A stretch of DNA of 64,000 bases, taken from the NCBI GenBank assembly GCA_934565655.1, contig CAKTIE010000006.1, forward strand, positions 38,426 through 102,425, written 5' to 3'. The translations under genes were made by a program, and so were the position numbers. This DNA is from an uncultured Oscillospiraceae bacterium (GTDB lineage Bacteria > Bacillota > Clostridia > Oscillospirales > Oscillospiraceae). Each line of letters begins with the position of its first letter. Within the stretch, counting starts at the first letter, position 1. Below are positions 16,887 through 24,391 of the stretch, piece by piece. The notes beneath the pieces were generated by a model that was not told where the DNA came from, ran no database searches, and saw nothing but the letters and a program-made list of their open reading frames with translations.

Positions 16887-17759
16887 GTGGACAGCAAAAA
16901 ACTGGAGGCCCTGGCGGCAGCCGCGGAGCAGGGCAGCTTTACCCGTGCGGCGGAGCAGCTGGGCTATACCCAGTCGGGCCTGACCCATATGATGAACAGC
17001 CTTGAGCGGGAGATCGGTTTTTCCGTGCTGGTGCGCGACCGGCGCGGCGTCCGCCTGACGCCCGCGGGACAGCGGATACTGCCGCTGGTGCAGCAGTGTC
17101 TCGCCGCCAATCAGGCGCTGGAGCGGGAGATCACGCTGATCAACACCCATCAGGAGGACACCCTCCGCGTGGCCTCCTACGCCAGCATCGCCATGCACTG
17201 GCTGCCGGAGCTGATCGAGCAGTTCCGCCGGGTCAACAGCGGCGTCGGCGTGGATGTGCAGATGGGCTCGGTGGAGGAGGTATACCGCTGGGTAAAAGAG
17301 GGCAAGGTGGATATGGCCTTTGCCAGCCGCCAGGAGAACAGTACGCTGGACTGGACGCCGCTGAAGCCCGATCCCCTGCTGGTGATCCTGCCCCGGAATT
17401 TTGATACCGGCGGCGCGGCCAGTCTGGACGTGCGGCGGCTGGAGGGGCAGGAGTTCCTGATGCCGTCGCTGGGCTTCCATCTGGACATCATGCGGGCGCT
17501 GGACCGCTGCGGCGTGACGCCCATCATCCGGGACACGCAGGTCAGCGACACGGTCATCATCTCCATGGTGGAGCACGGACTGGGCGTCAGCATCCTCAGC
17601 CGCCTTGTGCTGAAGGGGCGCTCCGACGACGTGCTGGCCCTGCCGCTGGATCCGCCCGCTGTGCGGGAGCTGGGCGTGGCCACCCTGCCCCGCAAGGATC
17701 TGCGGCCCATTGCCCGCCGCTTTATCAGCTTTACTGAAGAAATGGTGGACAAGCTATAA
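16887..17759 (+). CDS. LysR family transcriptional regulator
   Basis: A regulator of about 290 residues. The N-terminal winged HTH is canonical: KLEALAAAAEQGSFTRAAEQ, then LGYTQSGLTHMMNSLE, and RLTPAGQRILP. A substrate-binding domain follows (residues about 90-290). The GTG at 16887 is chosen because it gives the usual LysR N-terminus and lies 11 bases after AAAGGA. The longer in-frame start at 16845 lacks a site. No obvious target gene sits nearby. Downstream is a repeat-rich intergenic region, so the regulon cannot be inferred. Confidence 0.9.
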   Translation: MDSKKLEALAAAAEQGSFTRAAEQLGYTQSGLTHMMNSLEREIGFSVLVRDRRGVRLTPAGQRILPLVQQCLAANQALEREITLINTHQEDTLRVASYASIAMHWLPELIEQFRRVNSGVGVDVQMGSVEEVYRWVKEGKVDMAFASRQENSTLDWTPLKPDPLLVILPRNFDTGGAASLDVRRLEGQEFLMPSLGFHLDIMRALDRCGVTPIIRDTQVSDTVIISMVEHGLGVSILSRLVLKGRSDDVLALPLDPPAVRELGVATLPRKDLRPIARRFISFTEEMVDKL

Positions 17760-17794
17760 CGGATCATTTTGTATTATGGGTATGAGAGGTATTT

Positions 17795-18206
17795 CGCTCT
17801 CCGGAGCGAGTTACTTTTGCCCTTGGCGGCAAAAGTAACCAAAAACGCCACTTAAACCTGCGGTTTAAGAATCCGCCCACGCTATCCCCGTCACAAGTTT
17901 GAGGCTTTTCACCGCGCGTTCACAGAACACGGTTGATTTCGCTGCGTATGACGCATCGACTTCCCTCCTGCGCCGCTGCCGCTGACGTTCTCAACGGTAG
18001 AACCAACAACGTTGTTCGGCGCAGGCATCAGCGGCAGCGGCGCCGGTGCTGAGACAATCCTATTTACCATACGAAAACAGATATCTCACGCAAACGTGCG
18101 GTAAGTCTTTTCAAATCAGCACACAGTATAGCGCGCAAGGAGGTGCAGGAACCTTGGTTCCTGCTGGCGTTCTTTCCCCCTTTCTTTCGCTACTGAAAGA
18201 AAGGGG
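17795..18206. repeat. Cluster of intergenic inverted repeats
   Basis: The region between 17760 and 18265 has no gene but is packed with palindromes. They include CGCTC/GAGCG (17795-17808), TTACTTTTGCC/GGCAAAAGTAA (17811-17838) and TTAAACC/GGTTTAA (17852-17868). A 16-bp perfect pair, GCGCCGCTGCCGCTGA at 17970 with its complement at 18028-18043, encloses AACAACGTTGTT. GCAGGAACC/GGTTCCTGC (18145-18164) and CCCCTTTCTTTC/GAAAGAAAGGGG (18177-18206) complete the set. This looks like one or more non-coding palindromic elements. No transposase is present. Confidence 0.65.
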
Positions 18207-18265
18207 CCGTCGGAGACCGTTACTAAAACACAAATCATTATATACACCCAACAGGAGACTTCCCT

Positions 18266-19663
18266 ATGCTGAATTTTACTCCCGTGACCGCCGAAGCCAT
18301 GCCGGTTCTGCGCCCCTACTATGAAAACTGCATCTACCGCCTGTGCGAGTACAGCGCCGGCGTCAAATACATGTGGCGGGACCACCTCCACTCGGAGTAC
18401 GCCGAGACGGACGGCTGTCTCATCATCCGCAACTGTATCGACGGCGTGATCCAGTTCGACTATCCCATCCCCGGCCCGGAGGGCGACGTGGACGCCGCTC
18501 TGGCCACGGTGGAGGATCATTGCCGCCAGAAGGGCGTACGGCCCATCTTCTCCGTAGTGCCGGAGTCCGAGGCGGGCAAGCTGGCCCTGCGGTGGCCCCG
18601 CGTCACCATCACCAACGAGCGGGTATGGAAGGACTACCTCTACCACGCGGAGGATCTGGCGCAGTTTGCGGGCCGCCATTACAGCGGCCAGCGCAACCAC
18701 ATCAACAAATTCAACAAGGAGCATCCCGGCGCGGAATTCATCCCTCTGACGGCGGAAAACGCCGACCTGCTGGCGGCCTTCTGGGCCGATTACGACCGGG
18801 AGTTCCAGAAGCAAAGCCCCGAGGCCAAGCGGGAGCTTGCGCTGGCGCAGGATCTGTTCACCCATCTGGATATGGGGCTGTTCCGGGCGGGCGGCATCCT
18901 GTGGGAGGGCCGCCTGCTGGCCATCGCGCTGGCGGAAAAATGCGGTGAAACGCTGATATGCCACATCGAAAAGGCCCTGTATTCCCATGCGGGTGTCTAT
19001 CCCGCCATGGTGCAGAAATTCGCCGCCTACTACGGCGGCGACTGCCGCTGGATCAACCGGGAGGACGATGGCCGCGACCGGGGACTGCGCACCTCCAAGC
19101 TGCAATACCTGCCCGCCCAGCTGGGCAGCAAGATGCGGTTCGAGGTGGGCTGCGAGCTGGACGCCCTGCGGCATATCCCGGAGCTGACCACTGAGCGGCT
19201 GACCCTCTCCCCCTTTACCGACGATGACAAGGCCGCCTACAACGCCCTGTGTCTGGACGACGACCGCAACCGCTGGTGGGGCTATGACTACCGCGATGAC
19301 CTGAAGGGCGATCTGACGGAGGACTACTTCCTTGACGTGACCCGGCAGGACTTTGAAAACCGCATCGCCATCAACTTTGCCGTCCGGCTGGAGGGCCGGT
19401 GCATCGGTGAGGTGGTGCTGTATAACGGCGACTGGCGGGGCACCATGGAGCAGGGCTGCCGCATCGCGCCAGAATTCGCCGGACACGGCTACGGCACCGA
19501 GGCGTTTGCCGCCGTGGCGGACTGGGCGCTGTATCATCTGGGGCTGACCCGCGTGGTGGCCAAGTGCTACATGGAGAACGCCGCGTCGGAGCGGATGCTG
19601 TCCTCCTGCATGCGCCACACCCATGACGACGAAACGTTCCGCTATTTTGAAAAGCTGGTATAA
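18266..19663 (+). CDS. DUF2156-GNAT fusion acyltransferase
   Basis: A 465-residue soluble protein of two domains. Residues 1-290 match the DUF2156 / phosphatidylglycerol-lysyltransferase C-terminal fold, a tandem GNAT arrangement, with RNHINKFNKEHPGAEF and HIEKALYSHAGVYPAMVQKF. Residues 295-465 are a RimJ/RimL-type GNAT acetyltransferase (ELTTERLTLSPFT, RIAPEFAGHGYGTEAF, ARVVAKCYMENAASERML-like region), where GHGYGTEA is the acetyl-CoA loop. DUF2156 proteins transfer aminoacyl or acyl groups, often from charged tRNA. Substrates here are unknown. The ATG at 18266 follows ACAGGAGACTTCCCT. It stands alone. Confidence 0.85.
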   Translation: MLNFTPVTAEAMPVLRPYYENCIYRLCEYSAGVKYMWRDHLHSEYAETDGCLIIRNCIDGVIQFDYPIPGPEGDVDAALATVEDHCRQKGVRPIFSVVPESEAGKLALRWPRVTITNERVWKDYLYHAEDLAQFAGRHYSGQRNHINKFNKEHPGAEFIPLTAENADLLAAFWADYDREFQKQSPEAKRELALAQDLFTHLDMGLFRAGGILWEGRLLAIALAEKCGETLICHIEKALYSHAGVYPAMVQKFAAYYGGDCRWINREDDGRDRGLRTSKLQYLPAQLGSKMRFEVGCELDALRHIPELTTERLTLSPFTDDDKAAYNALCLDDDRNRWWGYDYRDDLKGDLTEDYFLDVTRQDFENRIAINFAVRLEGRCIGEVVLYNGDWRGTMEQGCRIAPEFAGHGYGTEAFAAVADWALYHLGLTRVVAKCYMENAASERMLSSCMRHTHDDETFRYFEKLV

Positions 19664-19679
19664 CTGGTACAGCTGGTAT

Positions 19680-19720
19680 AAAATATGGGGCAGGATCCTG
19701 CGATCCTGCCCTATATTTTA
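19680..19720. terminator. Bidirectional terminator
   Basis: Stem GGGCAGGATC/GATCCTGCCC with a CTGC loop and flanking AT runs, between two convergent genes. The last codons of the metalloprotease gene overlap it. Confidence 0.8.
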
Positions 19721-20230
19721 CATTTTCAGCAGCTTCATCCGCTCCTTATAATCCGGCAGCACCTTGGCCACCTCGGCATAAAAGGCCGGGCTGTGGTCAT
19801 GGCGGCGGATATGGGCCAGCTCATGAACCACCACATAGTCGATAGCCGCCTCCGGGTACTGCATCAGGTACAGGGAAAAGCAGATGCCGTTCTTCCCCGA
19901 ACAGCTGCCGAAGCGGGTCCGGGCGGATGTGATCTTCACCGACGCGGGCGTCACCCCCATGATGGCGGCGTAGTGAGCCGCCTTGCCCGGCAGCACCTCC
20001 CTGGCCCGCTGCCGCAGCGCGGCGATCTCCCGCTCCGACAGGGGCGGATGGGCGGCCTGACGGGCGGCGACCCTGGCCTGCGCCTTTTCCAGCCACGCGG
20101 CGTGGGATGCCACAAACCGCTCGATCTCCTCCCGGGACATCCGCTGCGGCGCACGCACCAGCACCCTGCCCTCCCGGGTCACCTCCAGCGCCACGGTGCG
20201 GCGGCGGGAACGGATGATCTCATAGTCCAT
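19718..20230 (-). CDS. M48/YgjP-type metallopeptidase
   Basis: A 170-residue zinc metalloprotease-like protein of the YgjP/DUF45 family. The zinc motif HELAH occurs in VVVHELAHIRRHDHSPAF, with the third ligand region downstream. The typical segment TRFGSCSGKNGICFSLYLMQYP precedes it. Members are often near restriction or SprT-like genes. The physiological role is unknown. The start ATG at 20230 follows GGAAGGTGAGCCC and gives the family N-terminus (MDYEIIRSRRRTVALEV). It is convergent with the GNAT fusion. Confidence 0.88.
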   Translation of the reverse strand: MDYEIIRSRRRTVALEVTREGRVLVRAPQRMSREEIERFVASHAAWLEKAQARVAARQAAHPPLSEREIAALRQRAREVLPGKAAHYAAIMGVTPASVKITSARTRFGSCSGKNGICFSLYLMQYPEAAIDYVVVHELAHIRRHDHSPAFYAEVAKVLPDYKERMKLLKM

Positions 20231-20285
20231 GGGCTCACCTTCCTTCCGATTTTTTATTTTACCCCATGCAGCAGGCAAATGCAAC

Positions 20286-20315
20286 TTGACATTTGCCCCC
20301 CACTCTCCTTACAAT
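20286..20315 (+). promoter_or_regulatory. Promoter for mtnN-luxS
   Basis: TTGACA and TACAAT with an 18-base spacer, 32 bases upstream of the mtnN start. Confidence 0.75.
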
Positions 20316-20347
20316 AGGAGCAACACAACGAAACGAGGTCTGCACCT

Positions 20348-21013
20348 ATGAATATCGCCCTTTTCTACGCCATGCCGTCGGAGATCGACAGCCTCATCCA
20401 CGGGGCCGCGCCTATGGAGACGGTACACGGCGTGTCCTTTTACCGCATCCGGCCCAACGTGATCGCCTGCTGCGGCGGCGTGGGCAAGGTGAACGCCGCC
20501 ATGGCCGCCGCGGTGCTGATTGAGCGCTATCACCCCGATCTGATCCTCAACGCCGGTGTGGCGGGTTGCTTTGAGGAGGTTCCCATCGGCACGCTGGTGC
20601 TGGCGGAAAAGTTTATCCAGCACGATGTGGACACCACCGGCGTGGGCGACCCCATCGGACTGGTCTCCACCGTCAACCGGGTAGACTTCCCCACCGCCGA
20701 CTTTGCCAGAACCAGGGCCGCCATGGATAAGACCGGCTATCCCTACCGCACCGGCACCGTGGCCACCGGCGACTGGTTCGGCATCCCCGGCAGCCGCGCC
20801 GACTGGGTACGGGACACCTTCCACCCGCTGCTGTGCGAGATGGAGGGCGGCGCCGTGGCCCAGGTGTGCTATCGCTGCGGCGTGCCCTTTATGGCGCTGA
20901 AATCCGTGTCCGACTGCCTGACCAGCAGGCACGACTATAACTTTAATTTCCCCACCGCCATGCGGGATCTGAACGCCGCCGTCATGGCCCTGGTGGATCA
21001 TCTGGAGGACTGA
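20348..21013 (+). CDS. mtnN: 5'-methylthioadenosine/S-adenosylhomocysteine nucleosidase
   Basis: A 221-residue enzyme that cleaves adenine from S-adenosylhomocysteine and methylthioadenosine. Signatures are GGVGKVNAAMAA, LNAGVAGCFEEVPIGTLV, EMEGGAVAQVCYRCGVPF (substrate-binding Glu) and SVSDC with the catalytic Asp. The product S-ribosylhomocysteine is the substrate of LuxS, encoded 3 bases downstream, so the pair forms the complete two-step pathway of the activated methyl cycle. The start ATG at 20348 follows ACGAGGTCTGCACC. Confidence 0.93.
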   Translation: MNIALFYAMPSEIDSLIHGAAPMETVHGVSFYRIRPNVIACCGGVGKVNAAMAAAVLIERYHPDLILNAGVAGCFEEVPIGTLVLAEKFIQHDVDTTGVGDPIGLVSTVNRVDFPTADFARTRAAMDKTGYPYRTGTVATGDWFGIPGSRADWVRDTFHPLLCEMEGGAVAQVCYRCGVPFMALKSVSDCLTSRHDYNFNFPTAMRDLNAAVMALVDHLED

Positions 21014-21016
21014 ACC

Positions 21017-21481
21017 ATGGAACGTATCGCAAGCTTTACCGTGAACCATGACGTGCTGACGCCGGGGCTGTATCTCAGCCGCCGTGACGGCAGCGTCACC
21101 ACCTTTGACCTGCGCTTCAAGAAGCCCAACACCGGCGACCTGCTGACCAACGCCCAGATGCACTCGGTGGAGCACATCATCGCCACCGCCCTGCGCAACA
21201 GCGAGCAGAAGGATGCGGTCATCTACTTCGGCCCCATGGGCTGTCAGACCGGCTTCTATTTCCTGTTTGACAGCGCACAGCTCACCGACGCGCAGGCCAT
21301 CGACCTGCTGCGTCAGGCATTCGCCCAGGGCGCGGCGTGGGAAGGCCCCATGCCCGGCAAGGCCTCCCGGGAGTGCGGAAATTATGTCAACCTCGACGTA
21401 GCGCTGGCAAGGGAGTGCTGCGCGTTTTACGCCGGTATTCTGGACGGCTGGACGGCGGAAAAGCTGGTCTATCCGGAGTAA
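21017..21481 (+). CDS. luxS: S-ribosylhomocysteine lyase
   Basis: A 154-residue metalloenzyme converting S-ribosylhomocysteine to homocysteine and the autoinducer-2 precursor. The metal ligands are present: two His in MHSVEHIIAT and Cys in ASRECGNYVN. The catalytic Cys is in GPMGCQTGFYF. The length matches the family. It lies 3 bases after mtnN and is almost certainly co-transcribed. Whether AI-2 is used for signalling cannot be told from this locus, since no lsr genes are near. Confidence 0.96.
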   Translation: MERIASFTVNHDVLTPGLYLSRRDGSVTTFDLRFKKPNTGDLLTNAQMHSVEHIIATALRNSEQKDAVIYFGPMGCQTGFYFLFDSAQLTDAQAIDLLRQAFAQGAAWEGPMPGKASRECGNYVNLDVALARECCAFYAGILDGWTAEKLVYPE

Positions 21482-21523
21482 GGGAGAAAGTCTGTTTTTT
21501 CGCAAAAAATCCCGGTATTTCTG

Positions 21524-21552
21524 TTGACAAAGGGATTTCCCGCTGTTATACT
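21524..21552 (+). promoter_or_regulatory. Strong promoter for rplU-prp-rpmA
   Basis: TTGACA and TATACT with a 17-base spacer. The transcript would have a leader of about 88 bases before rplU. Confidence 0.85.
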
Positions 21553-21558
21553 AGTAAA

Positions 21559-21646
21559 GCCGCTTTGAATGGGTCAAAAGTTTTGGCTTTCGCCAAACGC
21601 CCCCGACAGCGAGTCCGTAATAAAGGAAAGGCAGGTGCAACAAGTA
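21559..21646 (+). promoter_or_regulatory. rplU leader, possible L21 autoregulatory structure
   Basis: The untranslated leader contains short inverted segments such as TTTGG...CCAAA around 21583-21598. In Bacillus and relatives the rplU leader binds L21 for feedback control. The position fits, but I cannot verify the conserved structure, so this is a low-confidence proposal. Confidence 0.3.
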
Positions 21647-21958
21647 ATGCAGGCTATTATCGTGACCGGTGGTAAGCAGTACGCCGTCTCTGAGGGCGAC
21701 ACTCTGTTTATCGAAAAGCTGGACGCCGAGGCTGGCGCTTCCGTGGTGTTTGACCAGGTGCTGGCGATCGTGGACGGCGAGAACACCAAGTTCGGCACTC
21801 CCGTGGTGGAGGGCGCGAAGGTGGACGCCACCATCGTGAAGAACGGCAAGGGCAAGAAGATCCGTATCTTCAAGTACACCCCCAAGAAGGGTTACCGCAA
21901 ACGTCAGGGCCATCGTCAGCCCTACACCAAGGTCGAGATCGGCAAGATCAGCTTCTAA
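21647..21958 (+). CDS. rplU: 50S ribosomal protein L21
   Basis: A 103-residue large-subunit protein. It starts [18 protein letters not shown] and contains the L21 signature [20 protein letters not shown] near the C-terminus, which contacts 23S rRNA. The ATG at 21647 gives the normal family length. The in-frame codons upstream (from 21569) would add an untypical N-terminus. It is first in rplU-prp-rpmA. Confidence 0.96.
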   Translation: MQAIIVTGGKQYAVSEGDTLFIEKLDAEAGASVVFDQVLAIVDGENTKFGTPVVEGAKVDATIVKNGKGKKIRIFKYTPKKGYRKRQGHRQPYTKVEIGKISF

Positions 21959-21967
21959 GGTGACAGC

Positions 21968-22297
21968 ATGACGAGCGTCATTTTCCACACCGTGGAAGAC
22001 CGCATCATCGGATTTGATGCACAGGGACACAGCGGATACGGCGAAGAGGGCGAGGATATCGTCTGCGCCGCCGTGACCAGCGCCGTGCGGCTGGTGGAAG
22101 CCACCGTCAACGACGTGATGGGGCTGTGCGCCTCGGTGAAGGTCGATCAGGAGACCGCCGCCATCTCGCTCCGGCTGCCCGGAGGACTGGCGCCCACAGC
22201 GGAGTCCACCTGTCAGAATCTCATGACGGGACTGATGGTCTATCTGGCTCAGCTTCACGACGAATATCCGGAAAACATCGAAGTGATGGAGGCGTAA
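21968..22297 (+). CDS. prp: Ribosomal-processing cysteine protease Prp
   Basis: A 109-residue cysteine protease that removes the N-terminal extension of L27 in Firmicutes. The catalytic pair is visible: His in AQGHSGYGEEG and Cys in DIVCAAVTSAV. It sits between rplU and rpmA, its standard place, and the L27 encoded next carries the matching cleavage site. The start ATG at 21968 follows TAAGGTGACAGC. Confidence 0.95.
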   Translation: MTSVIFHTVEDRIIGFDAQGHSGYGEEGEDIVCAAVTSAVRLVEATVNDVMGLCASVKVDQETAAISLRLPGGLAPTAESTCQNLMTGLMVYLAQLHDEYPENIEVMEA

Positions 22298-22340
22298 GTC
22301 TCTCTCCTTCCGTATCTTTTAGAAAGGATGGTACTGCGAA

Positions 22341-22622
22341 ATGTTGCACATTGGTCTGCAGTTCTTCGCCCATAAAAAAGGTATGGGCTCCACCAAGAAC
22401 GGCCGCGACTCCGAGTCCAAGCGCCTTGGCCCCAAGCGCGCTGACGGTCAGTTCGTTCTGGCTGGCAACATCCTTGTTCGCCAGCGCGGCACCCACATTC
22501 ACCCCGGCACCAACGTGGGCAAGGGTACCGACGACACCCTGTTCGCCAAGGCTGACGGCGTTGTCCGCTTTGAGCGTCTGGGCAAGGATCGTAAGCAGGT
22601 TTCTGTTTACCCCGCCGAGTAA
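22341..22622 (+). CDS. rpmA: 50S ribosomal protein L27 with cleavable N-terminal extension
   Basis: A 93-residue L27 precursor. The start [16 protein letters not shown] contains LQFFAHKKG, the Prp site; cleavage after the two Phe exposes AHKKG, whose N-terminus reaches the peptidyl-transferase centre. The rest is canonical ([27 protein letters not shown]). The ATG at 22341 follows AGAAAGGATGGTACTGCGAA. A strong terminator follows, so obgE, normally next in the same operon, is transcriptionally separate here. Confidence 0.97.
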   Translation: MLHIGLQFFAHKKGMGSTKNGRDSESKRLGPKRADGQFVLAGNILVRQRGTHIHPGTNVGKGTDDTLFAKADGVVRFERLGKDRKQVSVYPAE

Positions 22623-22635
22623 TTTTGTCTTGATC

Positions 22636-22670
22636 AAAAACACGCCTGCCGCACGGCAGGCGTGTTTTTT
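22636..22670. terminator. Terminator after rpmA
   Basis: Ten-base stem CACGCCTGCC/GGCAGGCGTG with a GCAC loop, flanked by five As and six Ts. Confidence 0.92.
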
Positions 22671-22684
22671 GCTGCGGACGCATA

Positions 22685-22713
22685 TTGACAAAATACGCCG
22701 CATATGATACGCT
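22685..22713 (+). promoter_or_regulatory. Sense promoter of the small-ORF unit
   Basis: TTGACA, 17 bases, then TACGCT with an upstream TGA (extended -10). The start would fall near 22720, just before GCAAGGGTATC. Confidence 0.55.
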
Positions 22714-22756
22714 TGTTCGTGCAAGGGTATCTTACATAGCGGGGCGGTTTTGATCC

Positions 22757-22779
22757 TATCCCTCCGAAAGGAGGTGATA
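22757..22779 (+). promoter_or_regulatory. Hairpin sequestering the Shine-Dalgarno of the small ORF
   Basis: TATC-CCTCC, GAAA tetraloop, GGAGG-T-GATA: nine base pairs with one bulge. The GGAGG at 22770-22774 is the ribosome site of the small ORF and is fully paired. This suggests translation is gated by RNA structure. Confidence 0.7.
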
Positions 22780-22781
22780 GC

Positions 22782-22862
22782 TTGAGAATTACTTTCCATA
22801 TAGGCAACTTTACGGTTACCATTATTATCAAGGAAAGAAAAAACCGCCACTCTGCCAAGTGA
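22782..22862 (+). CDS. 26-residue peptide, candidate small toxin-like or leader peptide
   Basis: A short frame starting with TTG 7 bases after a perfect GGAGG. The peptide begins MRITFHIG, continues through a hydrophobic beta-prone segment FTVTIIIK and ends in a basic tail (KERKNRH...). Hydrophobic core plus cationic tail is the general build of type I toxins, although this core is short for a membrane span. Its last codons overlap the terminator hairpin. Promoters converge on it from both sides. I do not recognise a named family. Coding is supported by the strong ribosome site and the complete gene-like architecture, not by homology that I can check. Confidence 0.55.
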   Translation: MRITFHIGNFTVTIIIKERKNRHSAK

Positions 22863-22872
22863 CGGTTTTCTT
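22838..22872. terminator. Shared bidirectional terminator of the small-ORF unit
   Basis: AAAACCGCCAC, 8-base loop, GTGACGGTTTT, with A and T runs on both sides. The one mismatch is a C-A pair in the plus transcript and a G-U wobble in the minus transcript, so both can terminate here, the minus one more strongly. Confidence 0.8.
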
Positions 22873-22925
22873 CTTAGAAAAATAGTCATGTAACAGGGAT
22901 CAAACCGCTCTGCTTGATACCCTTG
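22838..22925 (-). ncRNA. Predicted antisense RNA to the small ORF
   Basis: The strong minus-strand promoter at 22931-22958 would start a transcript near 22924 that ends at the shared terminator, about 87 bases. It is complementary to the 3' end of the small-ORF mRNA and has no evident reading frame of its own. Existence is inferred from promoter and terminator only. Confidence 0.5.
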
Positions 22926-22930
22926 CTTTT

Positions 22931-22958
22931 ATTATACCCATTTTAAGTCGGTTGTCAA
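22931..22958 (-). promoter_or_regulatory. Antisense promoter of the small-ORF unit
   Basis: On the minus strand TTGACA and a perfect TATAAT are separated by 16 bases. It is the best promoter match in the region and points into the small ORF, away from obgE. Confidence 0.75.
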
Positions 22959-22979
22959 GTCCGACATATCCTCCCCCAC

Positions 22980-23008
22980 TTGACGTACCCGCAAATTTCC
23001 GCTAAAAT
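22980..23008 (+). promoter_or_regulatory. Promoter for obgE
   Basis: TTGACG and TAAAAT with a 17-base spacer, 52 bases upstream of the obgE start. Confidence 0.65.
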
Positions 23009-23060
23009 AGGATATACTAGGTGTAAAAGGCACATTTTTCAGATAAAACGAGGTAACACA

Positions 23061-24341
23061 ATGGCAAACGGATTCATCGACAAGGCTCGCATCACCTGCC
23101 GCGCCGGCAACGGCGGCAACGGTGCGGTGGCCTTCCATCGGGAGAAATACATTGCCGCCGGCGGCCCGGACGGCGGCGACGGCGGCGACGGCGGCTCCAT
23201 CATTCTGAAGGTGGACGACAACATGTCCACCCTGATGGACTTCCGCTACAAGCGCAAATATGTGGCGTCCAACGGCGTGGACGGTCAGGGCGGCCGCAAG
23301 TCCGGCAAGGACGGCCAGAGCCTCACCATCCGCGTCCCCCGGGGCACACTGGTGCGGGACGCCGAGACCGGCGAGATCATCAAGGACATGTCCGACGACC
23401 AGCCCTATGTGCTGTGCAAGGGCGGCCGGGGCGGCTGGGGCAACCAGCACTTCGCCACCCCCACCCGTCAGGTGCCCCGCTTCGCCAAGGCGGGCCTGCC
23501 CGGCGAGAGCCACGACGTGGTGCTGGAGCTGAAGCTTCTGGCGGACGTGGGTCTGGTGGGCTTCCCCAATGTGGGCAAATCCACGCTGCTGAGCGTAGTC
23601 ACCAAGGCCCATCCCAAGATCGCCAACTATCACTTCACCACCCTGTACCCCAATCTGGGCGTGGTATATGTGGACGAGGGCGTCAGCTTCGTCATGGCCG
23701 ACATTCCCGGCATCATTGAGGGCGCCAGCGAGGGCGCGGGTCTGGGCCACGATTTCCTGCGGCACATCGACCGCTGCCGTCTGCTGGTGCATCTGGTGGA
23801 CGTTTCCGGCAGCGAGGGCCGCGACCCCATCGCGGATTTCGATGCCATCAACGCCGAGCTGAAGGAGTACAGCCCCGAGCTGGCTACCCGTCCCCAGATC
23901 GCCGTGGCCAACAAGACCGACCTTCTGATGGACGAGGAGCAGCTGGACGCCTTCCGCGCCCATGTGGAGGCGCTGGGCTACGAGTTCTTCGCCATGTCCG
24001 CCGCCACCCATCAGGGCACCCGCGAGCTGGTGCGGCACATCGCCCAGCGACTCAGCGAGCTGCCGCCGGTAACGGTGTACGAGCCGGAGTATGTGCCCCG
24101 CCCGCCCCAGATCGACACCTCCGAGCCGCTGGAGATCCACCGGGAGGACGACACATGGCTGGTGGAGGGCCCGTGGCTGCAAAGGCTCATGGCCAACATC
24201 AACTTCTCCGACTACGAAAGCCGGATGTATTTCGACAAAATGCTGCGCCAGAGCGGCCTGTTCGACCGGCTGGAGCAGATGGGGATCCAGGACGGTCACA
24301 TCGTCAGCATGTACGATCTGGAATTCGAGTACCAGCGCTGA
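23061..24341 (+). CDS. obgE: Obg family GTPase
   Basis: A 426-residue GTPase involved in 50S assembly and stress control. The glycine-rich Obg fold (residues 1-158) begins MANGFIDKARITCRAGNGG. The G domain has G1 GFPNVGKSTLL, G2/G3 around DIPGIIEGASEGAGLGHDFL, and G4 NKTD. A C-terminal OCT domain follows (about 345-426, RPPQIDTSEPLEIHREDDTW). The ATG at 23061 with ACGAGG upstream gives the conserved N-terminus. Upstream in-frame codons from 22980 lie inside the promoter region. Confidence 0.96.
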   Translation: MANGFIDKARITCRAGNGGNGAVAFHREKYIAAGGPDGGDGGDGGSIILKVDDNMSTLMDFRYKRKYVASNGVDGQGGRKSGKDGQSLTIRVPRGTLVRDAETGEIIKDMSDDQPYVLCKGGRGGWGNQHFATPTRQVPRFAKAGLPGESHDVVLELKLLADVGLVGFPNVGKSTLLSVVTKAHPKIANYHFTTLYPNLGVVYVDEGVSFVMADIPGIIEGASEGAGLGHDFLRHIDRCRLLVHLVDVSGSEGRDPIADFDAINAELKEYSPELATRPQIAVANKTDLLMDEEQLDAFRAHVEALGYEFFAMSAATHQGTRELVRHIAQRLSELPPVTVYEPEYVPRPPQIDTSEPLEIHREDDTWLVEGPWLQRLMANINFSDYESRMYFDKMLRQSGLFDRLEQMGIQDGHIVSMYDLEFEYQR

Positions 24342-24391
24342 CCGCATAAACGACACCCCCGCCGCGCACACTAGCGGCGGAGGTGTTTTTT

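Larger units (their letters stand above)
22721..22926. repeat. Imperfect inverted repeat bounding the small-ORF unit
   Basis: The left arm contains GCAAGGGTATC (22721-22731) and GCGGTTTTGATCC (22744-22756). The right arm contains the complements: GATACCCTTGC (22916-22926) and GGATCAAACCGC (22897-22908). The arms enclose the 26-codon frame and the terminator. Because each arm follows a promoter directed inward, both convergent transcripts would begin with nearly the same leader sequence. Confidence 0.75.
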
